NCBI GenBank assembly: GCA_026391455.1
Contig: JAPLEH010000031.1
Span: forward strand, 121,391-185,390
DNA length: 64,000 bases
Direction of reading: 5' to 3'
DNA from: Bacteroidota bacterium
Lineage (GTDB): Bacteria > Bacteroidota > Bacteroidia > Chitinophagales > Chitinophagaceae
In this document: piece after piece, positions 52,854-61,489 of the stretch
Layout of the letters: every line of letters begins with the position of its first letter
Position numbering within the stretch: the stretch's first letter is position 1
The notes under the pieces: model-generated
What the model saw: the letters and a program-made list of their open reading frames with translations, nothing else
Databases searched by the model: none
Told to the model about the DNA's origin: nothing
Translations under genes and position numbers: made by a program

Positions 52854-54263
52854 ATGTGTCGTACATACAAATTGAAAAACTGGAAATTGCTTTTTCTGTT
52901 TTTTATTTTTCATACTCAATTATCGGTTACAGCAATTGCTCAATTGTCTGACGTTGATTTTGTGATTGAAAAAATCCGCAAAGATTACTTCCCTTTAGGA
53001 ATGAGTAAAGACTCGGTGGCGTTTGAAAAATTCATAAAGGAAAAACTCAATGTTCCTATCACAGATACCTTCCAGCTTATTTCCAGTATTACAAATTTTT
53101 TTGGGGATCAGCATCTTATTTGTTATCAAAGACAACAGGTTGAACTACCTGGTAATTCTTTGCGCTACTTAAACCCAAAGGAGTTATTCATTAAAATCAA
53201 TAAAGGAATAAAAAAGGGAGACAGGTTTACCGGCTTTTGGTTAAATGATTTAGGTACAGAAGTGATTGGTATTTTGCGGGATCAAAAATTTGAAAACAGT
53301 TATAATGGCTATGTATATCAATCTGCAGACTCAAATACCAGGGGGCGATTAGTATTACGTTTTACAACAAATGATACCTCTGTTGTTTTTTGTGAATTCA
53401 TAAACGCTTATTTTCAATACAGACTTATTTCTCCTCTGAAGTTTATTTCGGAAAATGAATTTCAAATCTGGTCTTATTCCCGATGGAAGAAATTGAGGGC
53501 TGCTTCAGTTAAAAATAAAAGTAAAGTAAAGGAATACGACTATAGGGCTTCTGTAATATCAAATAGAAACGGGATTATCGTTTTTAAAATACCAGAGCAC
53601 TCTCAGGAGAATGTGATAATTGTAGATTCGCTGGTAAAAAAATATCAAGCTGAAATTGAGAATGCCAGAGTTTTAATAATTGATATCCGCAATAACCCGG
53701 GTGGAACCATTCGGACATATTCAAAACTTCTTCCTTATATATATACAAACATGATAGTTCGCCCGGATGGACTAAGCTATATATCAGATGATCTAATTGC
53801 GTATGAGGAGCGCAGTCTCAAAAATCTTGATTCCATTCGGGATAAAGACCAATACCAACAACAAGTATATTATATTGATTCTTTAAAAAAAAATAAGGGT
53901 ACAAGAGTTCTCATAAAAGGGAAAAATAAAGTTTTCGACAAGGTTTATTCAAAACCGTTAAAGGTGGGTTTACTAGTGAATTATGGATGTATGAGCGCTG
54001 CTGAGGCAATGATTCTTGATATAAAACAAAGTAAAAAGGCACTTGTTTTTGGAGAGAATTCTGCAGGAGCTATCGATAACCTTAATACGTTCGCAATGAG
54101 AGCTCCATCTGGTAAGTATTCTATGTGGATGCCAACTTACAGGGTCATACCATCCGGTATACATAATTATTATTCGGGGAAAGGAATTTTGCCGGACATT
54201 AAAATTCAGCCATCGGTAAAAGATTGGATAAAGTTTGTAAAAAACTATTTTGAAAAGAATTAG
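52854..54263 (+). CDS. S41 family (C-terminal processing-like) peptidase
   Basis: The 469-residue protein has a basic start and signal peptide (WKLLFLFFIFHTQLSVTAIA). The S41 core is visible: LIIDIRNNPGGTIRTYSKLL, LVNYGCMSAAEAMILDIKQS with the nucleophile Ser near residue 380, and LVFGENSAGAIDN. S41 peptidases use a Ser/Lys or related centre and cut C-terminal or unfolded segments; the lysine is not clearly recognisable here. Sitting between the precursor and the LanC gene, it is a candidate leader- or tail-cutting enzyme, but that is inference. The gene is AT-rich. Confidence 0.8.
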   Translation: MCRTYKLKNWKLLFLFFIFHTQLSVTAIAQLSDVDFVIEKIRKDYFPLGMSKDSVAFEKFIKEKLNVPITDTFQLISSITNFFGDQHLICYQRQQVELPGNSLRYLNPKELFIKINKGIKKGDRFTGFWLNDLGTEVIGILRDQKFENSYNGYVYQSADSNTRGRLVLRFTTNDTSVVFCEFINAYFQYRLISPLKFISENEFQIWSYSRWKKLRAASVKNKSKVKEYDYRASVISNRNGIIVFKIPEHSQENVIIVDSLVKKYQAEIENARVLIIDIRNNPGGTIRTYSKLLPYIYTNMIVRPDGLSYISDDLIAYEERSLKNLDSIRDKDQYQQQVYYIDSLKKNKGTRVLIKGKNKVFDKVYSKPLKVGLLVNYGCMSAAEAMILDIKQSKKALVFGENSAGAIDNLNTFAMRAPSGKYSMWMPTYRVIPSGIHNYYSGKGILPDIKIQPSVKDWIKFVKNYFEKN

Positions 54264-55281
54264 AACTCATATTGTATTCTGGTCTTTATTTTGCCTATAC
54301 TCACTCACAATTGATTTCTACACGGGCGAGTATATAGGTGTGTTTGCACATCTAATCTATATCTTGACACATCATGTTTTGATATTTTATTCAACATACT
54401 TTACTATACGTTATTATAATGCCTCCTCTCAATACAAGCTCTTAAAAATGATTTTATTGTTTGCAACGGGGTTTTGTTTTTTTATTGGTGTACATTTTTT
54501 TGTTCGCCTGTATGTACAGCAACTGTTAATCTCGCCATTTAAGCCGCTGAAGAACTATCTAAATCATTTTTTATATGGCGTTACATGGTACGTACAATAT
54601 TTTTTTATGGCTGCTGGTTTTATTTTCCTTGAAAATTATAAATCTTCGTCCCAAAAGCTAAAAATTTCAGAACAGCAACGGTTACAAACCGAATCAAACT
54701 TCCTCCGCGCTCAAATTAACCCGCATTTTCTGCAAAACACCCTGAATTTTATTTATGCCCAGTCCATCACCGGCAATACTGCTCAATTGTCGGATGGCAT
54801 CTTATTACTGTCTGATATGATGCGCTATTCCCTTCAAAATCAGGGCGACAGTAATGCCCGGGTGCCATTAGCAGATGAAGTACAGCATATGCGTAATTAT
54901 ATTGCTATCAACCAGCTTCGTTTTGGCGGTAAATTACAAGTGGTTTTCGAAAGCAACGGTTCTGCCGCAGATCTTACCATTATCCCGCTGGTACTTCTCA
55001 CCTTGCTGGAAAACGCATTTAAACACGGGGAACTTTTTGATCCTGCCCACCCATTGCGGCTTAACCTGCAGATAAAGTACGAAGAGAAGCTGCTGCAATT
55101 TGAAGTATATAATAAGATAAAGACGGGTCCACGGGAGCCGTCCACCGGCATCGGTATCGAAAACACCCGGCGCAGGCTCGATGCGGCCTACCCCGGCCAA
55201 TATGTTTTGCAGGCTATACCCGATAACGGTTTTTATAAGGCCCTGCTCCGTGTACAGTTAGCCACATCTCCTGCCGAATAA
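54250..55281 (+). CDS. LytS-type sensor histidine kinase
   Basis: The 343-residue protein starts at TTG 54250, overlapping the S41 gene by 14 bases. It has four N-terminal membrane helices, then a His_kinase domain with RAQINPHFLQNTLNFIYAQS (phosphoacceptor His near residue 158) and an HATPase part (LLTLLENAFKHGELFD, TGIGIENTRRRLDAAYPG). It senses an unknown signal in the membrane. The first 430 bases are AT-rich, like the S41 gene; the catalytic half from about 54690 is not. Confidence 0.9.
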   Translation: MKRIRTHIVFWSLFCLYSLTIDFYTGEYIGVFAHLIYILTHHVLIFYSTYFTIRYYNASSQYKLLKMILLFATGFCFFIGVHFFVRLYVQQLLISPFKPLKNYLNHFLYGVTWYVQYFFMAAGFIFLENYKSSSQKLKISEQQRLQTESNFLRAQINPHFLQNTLNFIYAQSITGNTAQLSDGILLLSDMMRYSLQNQGDSNARVPLADEVQHMRNYIAINQLRFGGKLQVVFESNGSAADLTIIPLVLLTLLENAFKHGELFDPAHPLRLNLQIKYEEKLLQFEVYNKIKTGPREPSTGIGIENTRRRLDAAYPGQYVLQAIPDNGFYKALLRVQLATSPAE

Positions 55282-55294
55282 AACGACAATAAGA

Positions 55295-56014
55295 ATGATA
55301 ACTTGTTTTGTACTCGACGACGAACCACATGCTATTGAGGTATTGACCCACTACATTGCACAAACACCCTATCTTACCCTGATAGGTACAGGCCAAAACC
55401 CGCTGGAAGTATTACCCCGACTCAATGAAGAAGCCCCTGATTTACTTTTTACCGATATCAATATGCCTGGCTTATCCGGTATCGAATTGGTAAAATCCCT
55501 GCGGAGCCGAACCAAAATAATATTGTGCAGCGCGCATACCGAATTTGCTGCCGAAGGGTTCGAACTCGAAGTGATAGATTACCTGTTAAAGCCCATCCGG
55601 TTCCCCCGGTTTGTTCAGGCAGCACAACGGGCGTTCAACAGTATCGGCACGCCCAACCTGCAACACCCTATTCCCCTGGAAGAGGATTATATCTATATTA
55701 AAACTGAACAGAAAGGTAAACTCCATAAGATCAACCTGGTGGATATCGAGTATATAGAAGGAAGAAGAAATTATGTCGCCCTTCATTATAACGATCACGT
55801 GATAATGGCCCTATTAAATATGAAAGATCTGGAAGAGCGGCTGCCATCGCGGCATTTTATTCGTATCCATAAATCACATATTGTTCCCATCCGGTTTATT
55901 ACCGGCATTGAGGGTAATATCATTCACCTGAAAGATAATTCAGTAAAATTTGTTTTGGGGGATACGTATAAACAGGCCTTTATAGAGAAAATGCAGACAA
56001 AACTGATGTTATAG
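55295..56014 (+). CDS. LytTR family response regulator
   Basis: The 239-residue protein has a receiver domain (CFVLDDEPHAIEVL, LLFTDINMPGLSGIELV with Asp54 as phosphoacceptor, and the K-P of DYLLKPIRF) and a LytTR DNA-binding domain (KINLVDIEYIEGRRNYVALH, FIRIHKSHIVPIRFIT). It begins 13 bases after the kinase gene and forms a two-component system with it. The RiPP locus is the likely target. Confidence 0.93.
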   Translation: MITCFVLDDEPHAIEVLTHYIAQTPYLTLIGTGQNPLEVLPRLNEEAPDLLFTDINMPGLSGIELVKSLRSRTKIILCSAHTEFAAEGFELEVIDYLLKPIRFPRFVQAAQRAFNSIGTPNLQHPIPLEEDYIYIKTEQKGKLHKINLVDIEYIEGRRNYVALHYNDHVIMALLNMKDLEERLPSRHFIRIHKSHIVPIRFITGIEGNIIHLKDNSVKFVLGDTYKQAFIEKMQTKLML

Positions 56015-56097
56015 GCGTTGGTACTGCTAATCGGCCTGTTCGTGTAACAAAATTTTCAGTTCATCCCCATTTTTTGATCTTACGGCAAGGAAAATTT

Positions 56098-57270
56098 ATG
56101 GACTTGCTAATAAAAGATCGCTTGGCTGCATTACAACGTATAATTGATGCAGGCACAACCAGAGACGATTCATTGTTCGGAGGGAATCTCGGCCTGGTAT
56201 TGTATTGGTGGGAATGGTATCGCTACACGGGCAACAACAAATACGCGAAAAAGGCATCACTATTACTGGCATTGGTTATTCAGCGGCTTGATGATGATAC
56301 AAGTAATTTAAAGGGTACTTCGCTCAGCCGGGGTGGCGCCGGATTGGCATTGGTATTGCTCCTGCTGGAAAAGGAGGGCATGATATCCTCATCAGACGGA
56401 CAAGCTATTAATGCGCTCAACGAATTATTGTTTGAAGAAGCTACTCTTCAATTGGATCAGGATTGTACCGATTGCCTGCACGGAGCATTTGGAATCATTC
56501 ATTATTTCACGATCTATACCCGGCTTACCGGCTATAATGATTACTTGAATAAACTGGTAGCGCAAGCTTGCTCCCGTGTGGTAAAACAGCCGGACGGATA
56601 TTGGTTTCGCAATGCCATGCTTTCTCAAAAAGGGCAGGAGCCGGTCAATTTCAGTTTGTCGCACGGGCAATCTGGTATGCTTCTGGTATTAACTGCTGCG
56701 CTTGCACTTACTAAACATACAGACATTACGGGAGAAGTGATCAGGCGGGGCATACAATATATATTGAAGCACCGACTGCAGGTGGATGATCAGCGGGGCG
56801 AATATTCCTGTTTTCCTTTTTCTGCATCCGATGATGGGGCTATACTGGAAAACCGGCCAAGGCTGGGTTGGTGCTATGGCGATCTTAACGTAGTGTTGTT
56901 ATTGTACCGCGCCGGAAAATTATTCAACGAACCGGAGTGGATACGTATCGCCGATATTATCGGTCTTTATTCCACTATGCGCAAAGAGGAAGCTGCTACG
57001 CAGGTAAAGGATCCATTTTTTTGTCATGGCGCTTCGGGCCTGGCACAGTTTTACCAAACACTTTATGTGGAAACGGGGGATGAAAAATACAAGGAGGCGC
57101 AAGCCTATTGGATCGGCGAGGCCACTGATATGTTAAACGATCCGGTTATCGGTGCTGCACTCCACCAAAATGCGCATAGCTTACTGGATGGTGTGGCCGG
57201 GGTATCGCTGGTATTACTGGCCGGTCTGCAGGATCGAAAACCTTTTTGGTCGGAGATGTTGTTTTTGTGA
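56098..57270 (+). CDS. LanC-like lanthionine synthetase
   Basis: The ATG at 56098 gives 390 residues with the double alpha/alpha barrel pattern of LanC: repeated GxxG turns such as SRGGAGLALVLLLLEK, SHGQSGMLLVL (His189, position of the acid/base His in NisC), GWCYGDLNVVLLLY with zinc ligand Cys259, and FCHGASGLAQFYQ with Cys309 and His310. LanC enzymes add Cys thiols to dehydrated residues to form lanthionine rings. All three zinc ligands are present, so catalysis looks intact. No LanB dehydratase gene is in the window. Confidence 0.9.
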   Translation: MDLLIKDRLAALQRIIDAGTTRDDSLFGGNLGLVLYWWEWYRYTGNNKYAKKASLLLALVIQRLDDDTSNLKGTSLSRGGAGLALVLLLLEKEGMISSSDGQAINALNELLFEEATLQLDQDCTDCLHGAFGIIHYFTIYTRLTGYNDYLNKLVAQACSRVVKQPDGYWFRNAMLSQKGQEPVNFSLSHGQSGMLLVLTAALALTKHTDITGEVIRRGIQYILKHRLQVDDQRGEYSCFPFSASDDGAILENRPRLGWCYGDLNVVLLLYRAGKLFNEPEWIRIADIIGLYSTMRKEEAATQVKDPFFCHGASGLAQFYQTLYVETGDEKYKEAQAYWIGEATDMLNDPVIGAALHQNAHSLLDGVAGVSLVLLAGLQDRKPFWSEMLFL

Positions 57271-57437
57271 ACAATTTTTTCAAGCAGAATCCGTTCCTTA
57301 ACATGTGGATGTTGCTAAACCAGTCAAGTTCAGGCATATGACTTTAGGGTTCGAAAATTCATATCAGGACATACTGCCCGGCGACTGTCAACCCTGCCAG
57401 GCGAAAGGCTGGCAAAGGAGAACCCTGACAAAAGGCT

Positions 57438-57794
57438 ATGAAAAAAATAATTATCATCCTCATAACAAGTGTACTGGTATCATGCAACTCCACAAATAAA
57501 TTGCATTCAAAGCAATCTGCTATTATCGGTACGTGGCGTCTGGTTGGCAATCAGATTAATTACCCCACCATTTCGTTTACAGCGGATGGACATGCAACTT
57601 TCCATAGCAGAATCGATACTGTATACTCTTTTAAATACTTTGTGGAGAATAAATATTTGAATATCGTACTTCCCGATACATCCATCAGCAAAAACCGAAT
57701 ATTGGCTTTAACACGTGATAGTTTGATTTTTGAAACCTTACTTGAAAATAAAAAAAAGCAGACTTACTACTGTTTTAATACCCCGGGATACTAA
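57438..57794 (+). CDS. Small lipoprotein with lipocalin-like domain
   Basis: The 118-residue protein has a lipoprotein signal (MKKIIIILITSVLVSCNS, lipobox LVSC, Cys16) and a mature domain that reads SAIIGTWRLVGNQINYPTIS, a lipocalin-like opening. It lies about 170 bases after the LanC gene. Function is unknown; a role as a self-protection (immunity-like) lipoprotein is conceivable but has no support. Confidence 0.72.
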   Translation: MKKIIIILITSVLVSCNSTNKLHSKQSAIIGTWRLVGNQINYPTISFTADGHATFHSRIDTVYSFKYFVENKYLNIVLPDTSISKNRILALTRDSLIFETLLENKKKQTYYCFNTPGY

Positions 57795-57796
57795 CA

Positions 57797-58218
57797 GGGA
57801 TATTTATATAAAATCCGTTTTAAAAACACCGATAGCGCGTGAATGCTTTTTAGTTGTTAAAGGAAAAGTACGAAACAAGATTAAAAATCTGGTTCTTAGT
57901 AATATTGATTTAAAAGACAATTTAGCAAGGCTAAATATGAAAATTGACTCAAATGTAATACAGCAAATCACGAAGGGGGATTTTATTCTTCCAGTTACAG
58001 ATAGTACAAGATATTTTGGTACAGTTTCATACCACCCATCGATTTCTAAAATTCAAAAGAAAGGGAAGCAATATTTTATTGATTATTTTTTTGATAAGTA
58101 TGGCATTTTGAAGGATAACGTACCAGACGGAAAAACCCTGGAGCAAATCATCGAAATTTTATACAACTGGAATGTTTATATAAGGGAAGTGGAAGGGACG
58201 CTTGAAATTAAAAAGTAG
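57797..58218 (+). pseudogene. Probable 5'-truncated hypothetical gene
   Basis: A coding-like frame runs to TAG at 58218 and encodes a basic, beta-rich protein (RECFLVVKGKVRNKIKNLVL, FGTVSYHPSISKIQKKGKQY, LEQIIEILYNWNVYIREVEG). No good start exists: the only standard one upstream, TTG at 57730, lies inside the lipoprotein gene in another frame, and the first ATG is at residue 70. The 5' part seems lost, probably by a deletion that put it next to the lipoprotein gene. I do not recognise the family. Confidence 0.5.
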
Positions 58219-58228
58219 TGGCTATCCC

Positions 58229-58978
58229 CTAATCCGCCAACACCGGCACAATCTCCCCCGCATGCTTCTCATGTAATACCTGGTGCCCCGCATGTATGAT
58301 ACTGATACGGCATTGCGCTTCTATCCCTTTGCGAAAACGCTCGCCCACCGCAGCGAGAATGATCCGGTCGTGCCTGCCATAAACCAATCGCACCGGAATA
58401 TTTTTTTCAGCAATCATTTTTTTAATGACAGACAGACGGGGTTTTAATTTGCGCAAAGTGGTCCAGCGGGTATAGAGTAATTGCCGTACGGTTTCATCAC
58501 CGATATAATAATTCACAAACTTGAATATACTGGCATTCACGAGTCCCAACCGGTTCATCACTTTCAGCATGCCAAAAAACCAACCCGGATGCTTCATCGT
58601 AAAGGCAAAAAAACGATTGCCCAACCAGGTTTGTGTGGCCAGCCAGTACCAGCGGTTTACCTTTAGCCCATCCGGTGCCAGTAATACCATCCGGTCTGTA
58701 TTCAACTTTCCGGATTGAAACAAACTCAATACCACCCGCCCGCCAAGACTATACCCGATCAGCGTTACCGGCCGGGAAGGGTTCACATTCTCTTGCGCCA
58801 ATATGCCCTTTACAATCTCCACTAATTGATCAATGGTGAAATTCAAGCCCCCCTTCCAATCCGTATCGCCATGAAACGGAAGGTCAATGGCAATAAAAGT
58901 AAATTGATCACCTGCCGATTTTTCCAGAAAAGAGAAGCTGCCAGCCTTTTCCCCATACCCATGAAAACAAACGGCCAC
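58229..58978 (-). CDS. Alpha/beta hydrolase
   Basis: From GTG 58978 the protein has 249 residues: VCFHGYGEKAGSF (oxyanion HG), LIGYSLGGRVVLSLF (nucleophile Ser in GYSLGG), VRLVYGRHDRII (acidic residue) and AGHQVLHEK (catalytic His). Fold-like coding continues upstream of the GTG, with YQDSRIGYLRAGRGERVAV in frame up to a TGA at 59087, so the real start is probably further up, on a CTG at 59050 or 59056 or an ATT at 59074. It is divergent from the MarR gene. The substrate is unknown. Confidence 0.85.
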   Translation of the reverse strand: MAVCFHGYGEKAGSFSFLEKSAGDQFTFIAIDLPFHGDTDWKGGLNFTIDQLVEIVKGILAQENVNPSRPVTLIGYSLGGRVVLSLFQSGKLNTDRMVLLAPDGLKVNRWYWLATQTWLGNRFFAFTMKHPGWFFGMLKVMNRLGLVNASIFKFVNYYIGDETVRQLLYTRWTTLRKLKPRLSVIKKMIAEKNIPVRLVYGRHDRIILAAVGERFRKGIEAQCRISIIHAGHQVLHEKHAGEIVPVLAD

Positions 58979-59077
58979 ACGCTCCCCGCGACCCGCCCGG
59001 AGGTAGCCGATCCGGGAATCCTGGTACCGGTATTGCTGATACGCTGACAGAAACAGAAATTTTTTAGCTAAAATATC

Positions 59078-59107
59078 TTGGAGGATTCAAATATAATACT
59101 AATTTTG
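59078..59107 (+). promoter_or_regulatory. Promoter of the MarR gene
   Basis: TTG (59078-59080), exactly 19 bases, TAATTTTG (59100-59107): an exact match to the TTG-N19-TAnnTTTG form. The MarR operator begins 2 bases downstream and covers the expected transcription start. Confidence 0.75.
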
Positions 59108-59108
59108 G

Positions 59109-59128
59109 ATAGTTGCACAAACAACTAT
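59109..59128. promoter_or_regulatory. Candidate MarR operator
   Basis: ATAGTTG-CACAAA-CAACTAT is a perfect 7-bp inverted repeat with a 6-base centre. It ends directly before the ATG at 59129 and right after the -7 box, so binding would block both transcription start and early translation of the MarR gene. Confidence 0.75.
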
Positions 59129-59569
59129 ATGCCAAACAACCAATTTAAAAAAGGGGAGCTCTATAGCTTTATCACGGGTAAGGCCTCTACCGCCATTGCC
59201 CGCCGGCTGCAGAAGAAATTCAACACGGCAGGCCTGAATATCACCATCGAACAATGGAGTGTATTGTATCATTTATGGAAACAGGAAGGTATCAGCCAGC
59301 AGGAATTGTGCAACGCCACTTTTCGCGATAAACCCAGCATTACCCGGTTGGTGGATAACCTCGAAAAACTGAATCTGGTAAAACGCGTGGCTTCCGAAAA
59401 TGATCGCCGTATCAATCTGATTTACCTGACCAAACAGGCGCAGAAATTGCAGGAAGAAACCATGCAACTGGCCGATGAAACACTCAACGAAGCCCTGATC
59501 ACCGTACCACCTGACAGGATCGATGTATGTAAGGAAGTGTTGCAGATTGTGTATGATAACCTTAAATAG
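59129..59569 (+). CDS. MarR family transcriptional regulator
   Basis: The ATG at 59129 (MPNNQFKKGELYSF) gives 146 residues; a longer frame from 59078 would read through the promoter. The winged helix is clear: ISQQELCNATFRDKPSITRL as the recognition part and VKRVASENDRRINLIYLTKQ as the wing. MarR dimers respond to small molecules or oxidants. It is divergent from the hydrolase and upstream of the acyl-CoA dehydrogenase, so it may control either. Confidence 0.92.
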   Translation: MPNNQFKKGELYSFITGKASTAIARRLQKKFNTAGLNITIEQWSVLYHLWKQEGISQQELCNATFRDKPSITRLVDNLEKLNLVKRVASENDRRINLIYLTKQAQKLQEETMQLADETLNEALITVPPDRIDVCKEVLQIVYDNLK

Positions 59570-59683
59570 ATGATAACGGATAGATAAAAGTGAATAGATA
59601 ATAGTGAAAAGTGACGTTGATAGTCAAACGACAACCCCCAATTTTAAAATAGAACTAAATAATAACGTTTTAAACTATTCTTT

Positions 59684-61489
59684 ATGAGCACCGCAGCAAC
59701 AACAAGCACCCCGGCCATCAGCACGATGAAGGGGGGAGAATGGCTGGTAAAAGCCTCGTCGCCCGCAGAAACATTTATTGCGGAAGATTTCAACGAAGAA
59801 CAACAGATGATCCGGGACATGTGTAACCAGTTTCTCGATGCAGAGATCTACCCGATACTCGACCGCATTGATAACCTGGAGCCGGGTCTCATGAAATCAC
59901 TCGTTACCAAAGCCGGTGAGCAGGGGCTACTCGCCACATCTTTTCCGGAGCAATACGGCGGACTCGGTAAAGATTTTGTTACCTCCACCATCGTGAATGA
60001 ATACCTGGGTGCAGGCCACTCCTTCTCTGTGGCGATTGCTGCCCATACGGGTATCGGCACCCTGCCCATTCTGTATTTTGGTACCGATGCACAGAAAGAA
60101 AAATATATTCCCAAACTCATCAGCGGTGAATGGGCTGGTGCTTACGGATTGACTGAACCCAACAGCGGAAGTGATGCACTCGGTGCCAAAACAACCGCCA
60201 AACTGAGTGACGACGGCAAGTATTATATCCTCAACGGACAGAAATGCTGGATTACCAACGGAGGCTTTGCACAGGTATACACGGTATTTGCCAAAGTGGA
60301 TGGTGATAAATTCACCGGCTTTATCGTAGACCGCGGTACAGAAGGATTTACCCAGGGACCGGAAGAACATAAAATGGGTATCAAAGGTTCTTCTACCGTA
60401 CAATTATATTTTCAGGATTGCAAAGTGCCGGTGGAAAACCTGCTCGGTGAAATTGGTAAAGGACATAAAATCGCCTTCAATATTCTGAATATCGGCCGTT
60501 TGAAATTATGCGCTGCTGCTATCGGTGGTGCACGCAAATCACTCAGCGGTACTGTAGAATATGCAAGAACAAGAGAACAATTCAAACAACCGATCTCCAA
60601 TTTCGGTGCCATTAAACATAAACTGGCCGAAATGGCAATACGTGTATTTGTGGGCGAGTCTGCCCTGTACCGTACAGCCAAATGGGTGGCGGACAAAGAA
60701 CATGAACTGCTCGAATCCGGAAAGCCTTTTGAGGAAGCGTTGCTCGGTGGTGCTGAAGAATATGCCATTGAATGTGCCATGCTGAAAGTATATGGCAGTG
60801 AAGTACTCGATTTTGTTGTGGATGAAGGGGTACAGATACATGGAGGTAATGGTTTCAGTGCTGAATACAATATCTCCCGTGCTTACCGCGACAGCCGCAT
60901 CAACCGCATTTACGAAGGTACCAATGAGATCAACCGCCTGCTCACCCTCGACATGACGCTCAAGCGTGCGATGAGTGGTCGGCTTGGACTGATGGGTCCC
61001 GCTATGGCCATTCAGAAAGAACTGATGAGCATTCCCGATTTTGGATCCGAAGAAGAAACTACTTTTTCCAAAGAAATAAAACTGGTCAACAACCTGAAGA
61101 AAGCCATTATGATGGTGGCCGGTGCTGCCGTACAAAAGCTGATGATGAAGATCGAAAGCGAACAGGAAGTGCTGATGAACATCGCTGATATGGCGATCGA
61201 AACCTTCAACGCAGAAAGTGTCCTTTTGCGCGTGATGAAACTGGCCGAACAGCAGGGCGAAGCCGCAGTACAACTGCAACTCGATATGATGCGCACCTAC
61301 GTGTACGATGCCGCAGACCGTATCAATAAATCAGGCAAAGATGCCGTAAACGCTTTCTCCGAAGGTGATGAACAACGAATGATATTAATGGGATTGAAAC
61401 GTTTTACCAAAGCAGAACCCTTCAACAGCAAGGATGCCCGCAGAAGAATCGCCGATAAAATGGTGGCAGAAGGTAAATACTGTTTTTAA
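59684..61489 (+). CDS. Acyl-CoA dehydrogenase, long (VLCAD/FadE-like) form
   Basis: The 601-residue protein has the N-terminal, middle and C-terminal acyl-CoA dehydrogenase domains (NEEQQMIRDMCNQFLDAEIY, AGAYGLTEPNSGSDALGAKT, KCWITNGGFAQ, IQIHGGNGFSAEY in the FAD contact region). The catalytic Glu is in RIYEGTNEINRLL. A C-terminal extension of about 180 residues beyond the usual 380 is as in VLCAD/ACAD9 or Bacillus FadE-like enzymes. It oxidises fatty acyl-CoA to the enoyl form in beta-oxidation. Its stop overlaps the convergent membrane protein gene by 4 bases. Confidence 0.93.
   Translation: MSTAATTSTPAISTMKGGEWLVKASSPAETFIAEDFNEEQQMIRDMCNQFLDAEIYPILDRIDNLEPGLMKSLVTKAGEQGLLATSFPEQYGGLGKDFVTSTIVNEYLGAGHSFSVAIAAHTGIGTLPILYFGTDAQKEKYIPKLISGEWAGAYGLTEPNSGSDALGAKTTAKLSDDGKYYILNGQKCWITNGGFAQVYTVFAKVDGDKFTGFIVDRGTEGFTQGPEEHKMGIKGSSTVQLYFQDCKVPVENLLGEIGKGHKIAFNILNIGRLKLCAAAIGGARKSLSGTVEYARTREQFKQPISNFGAIKHKLAEMAIRVFVGESALYRTAKWVADKEHELLESGKPFEEALLGGAEEYAIECAMLKVYGSEVLDFVVDEGVQIHGGNGFSAEYNISRAYRDSRINRIYEGTNEINRLLTLDMTLKRAMSGRLGLMGPAMAIQKELMSIPDFGSEEETTFSKEIKLVNNLKKAIMMVAGAAVQKLMMKIESEQEVLMNIADMAIETFNAESVLLRVMKLAEQQGEAAVQLQLDMMRTYVYDAADRINKSGKDAVNAFSEGDEQRMILMGLKRFTKAEPFNSKDARRRIADKMVAEGKYCF

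Noticed and set aside
57305..57499. 64-codon frame before the small lipoprotein
   Set aside because: It overlaps the lipoprotein start in another frame and lacks any coding pattern.
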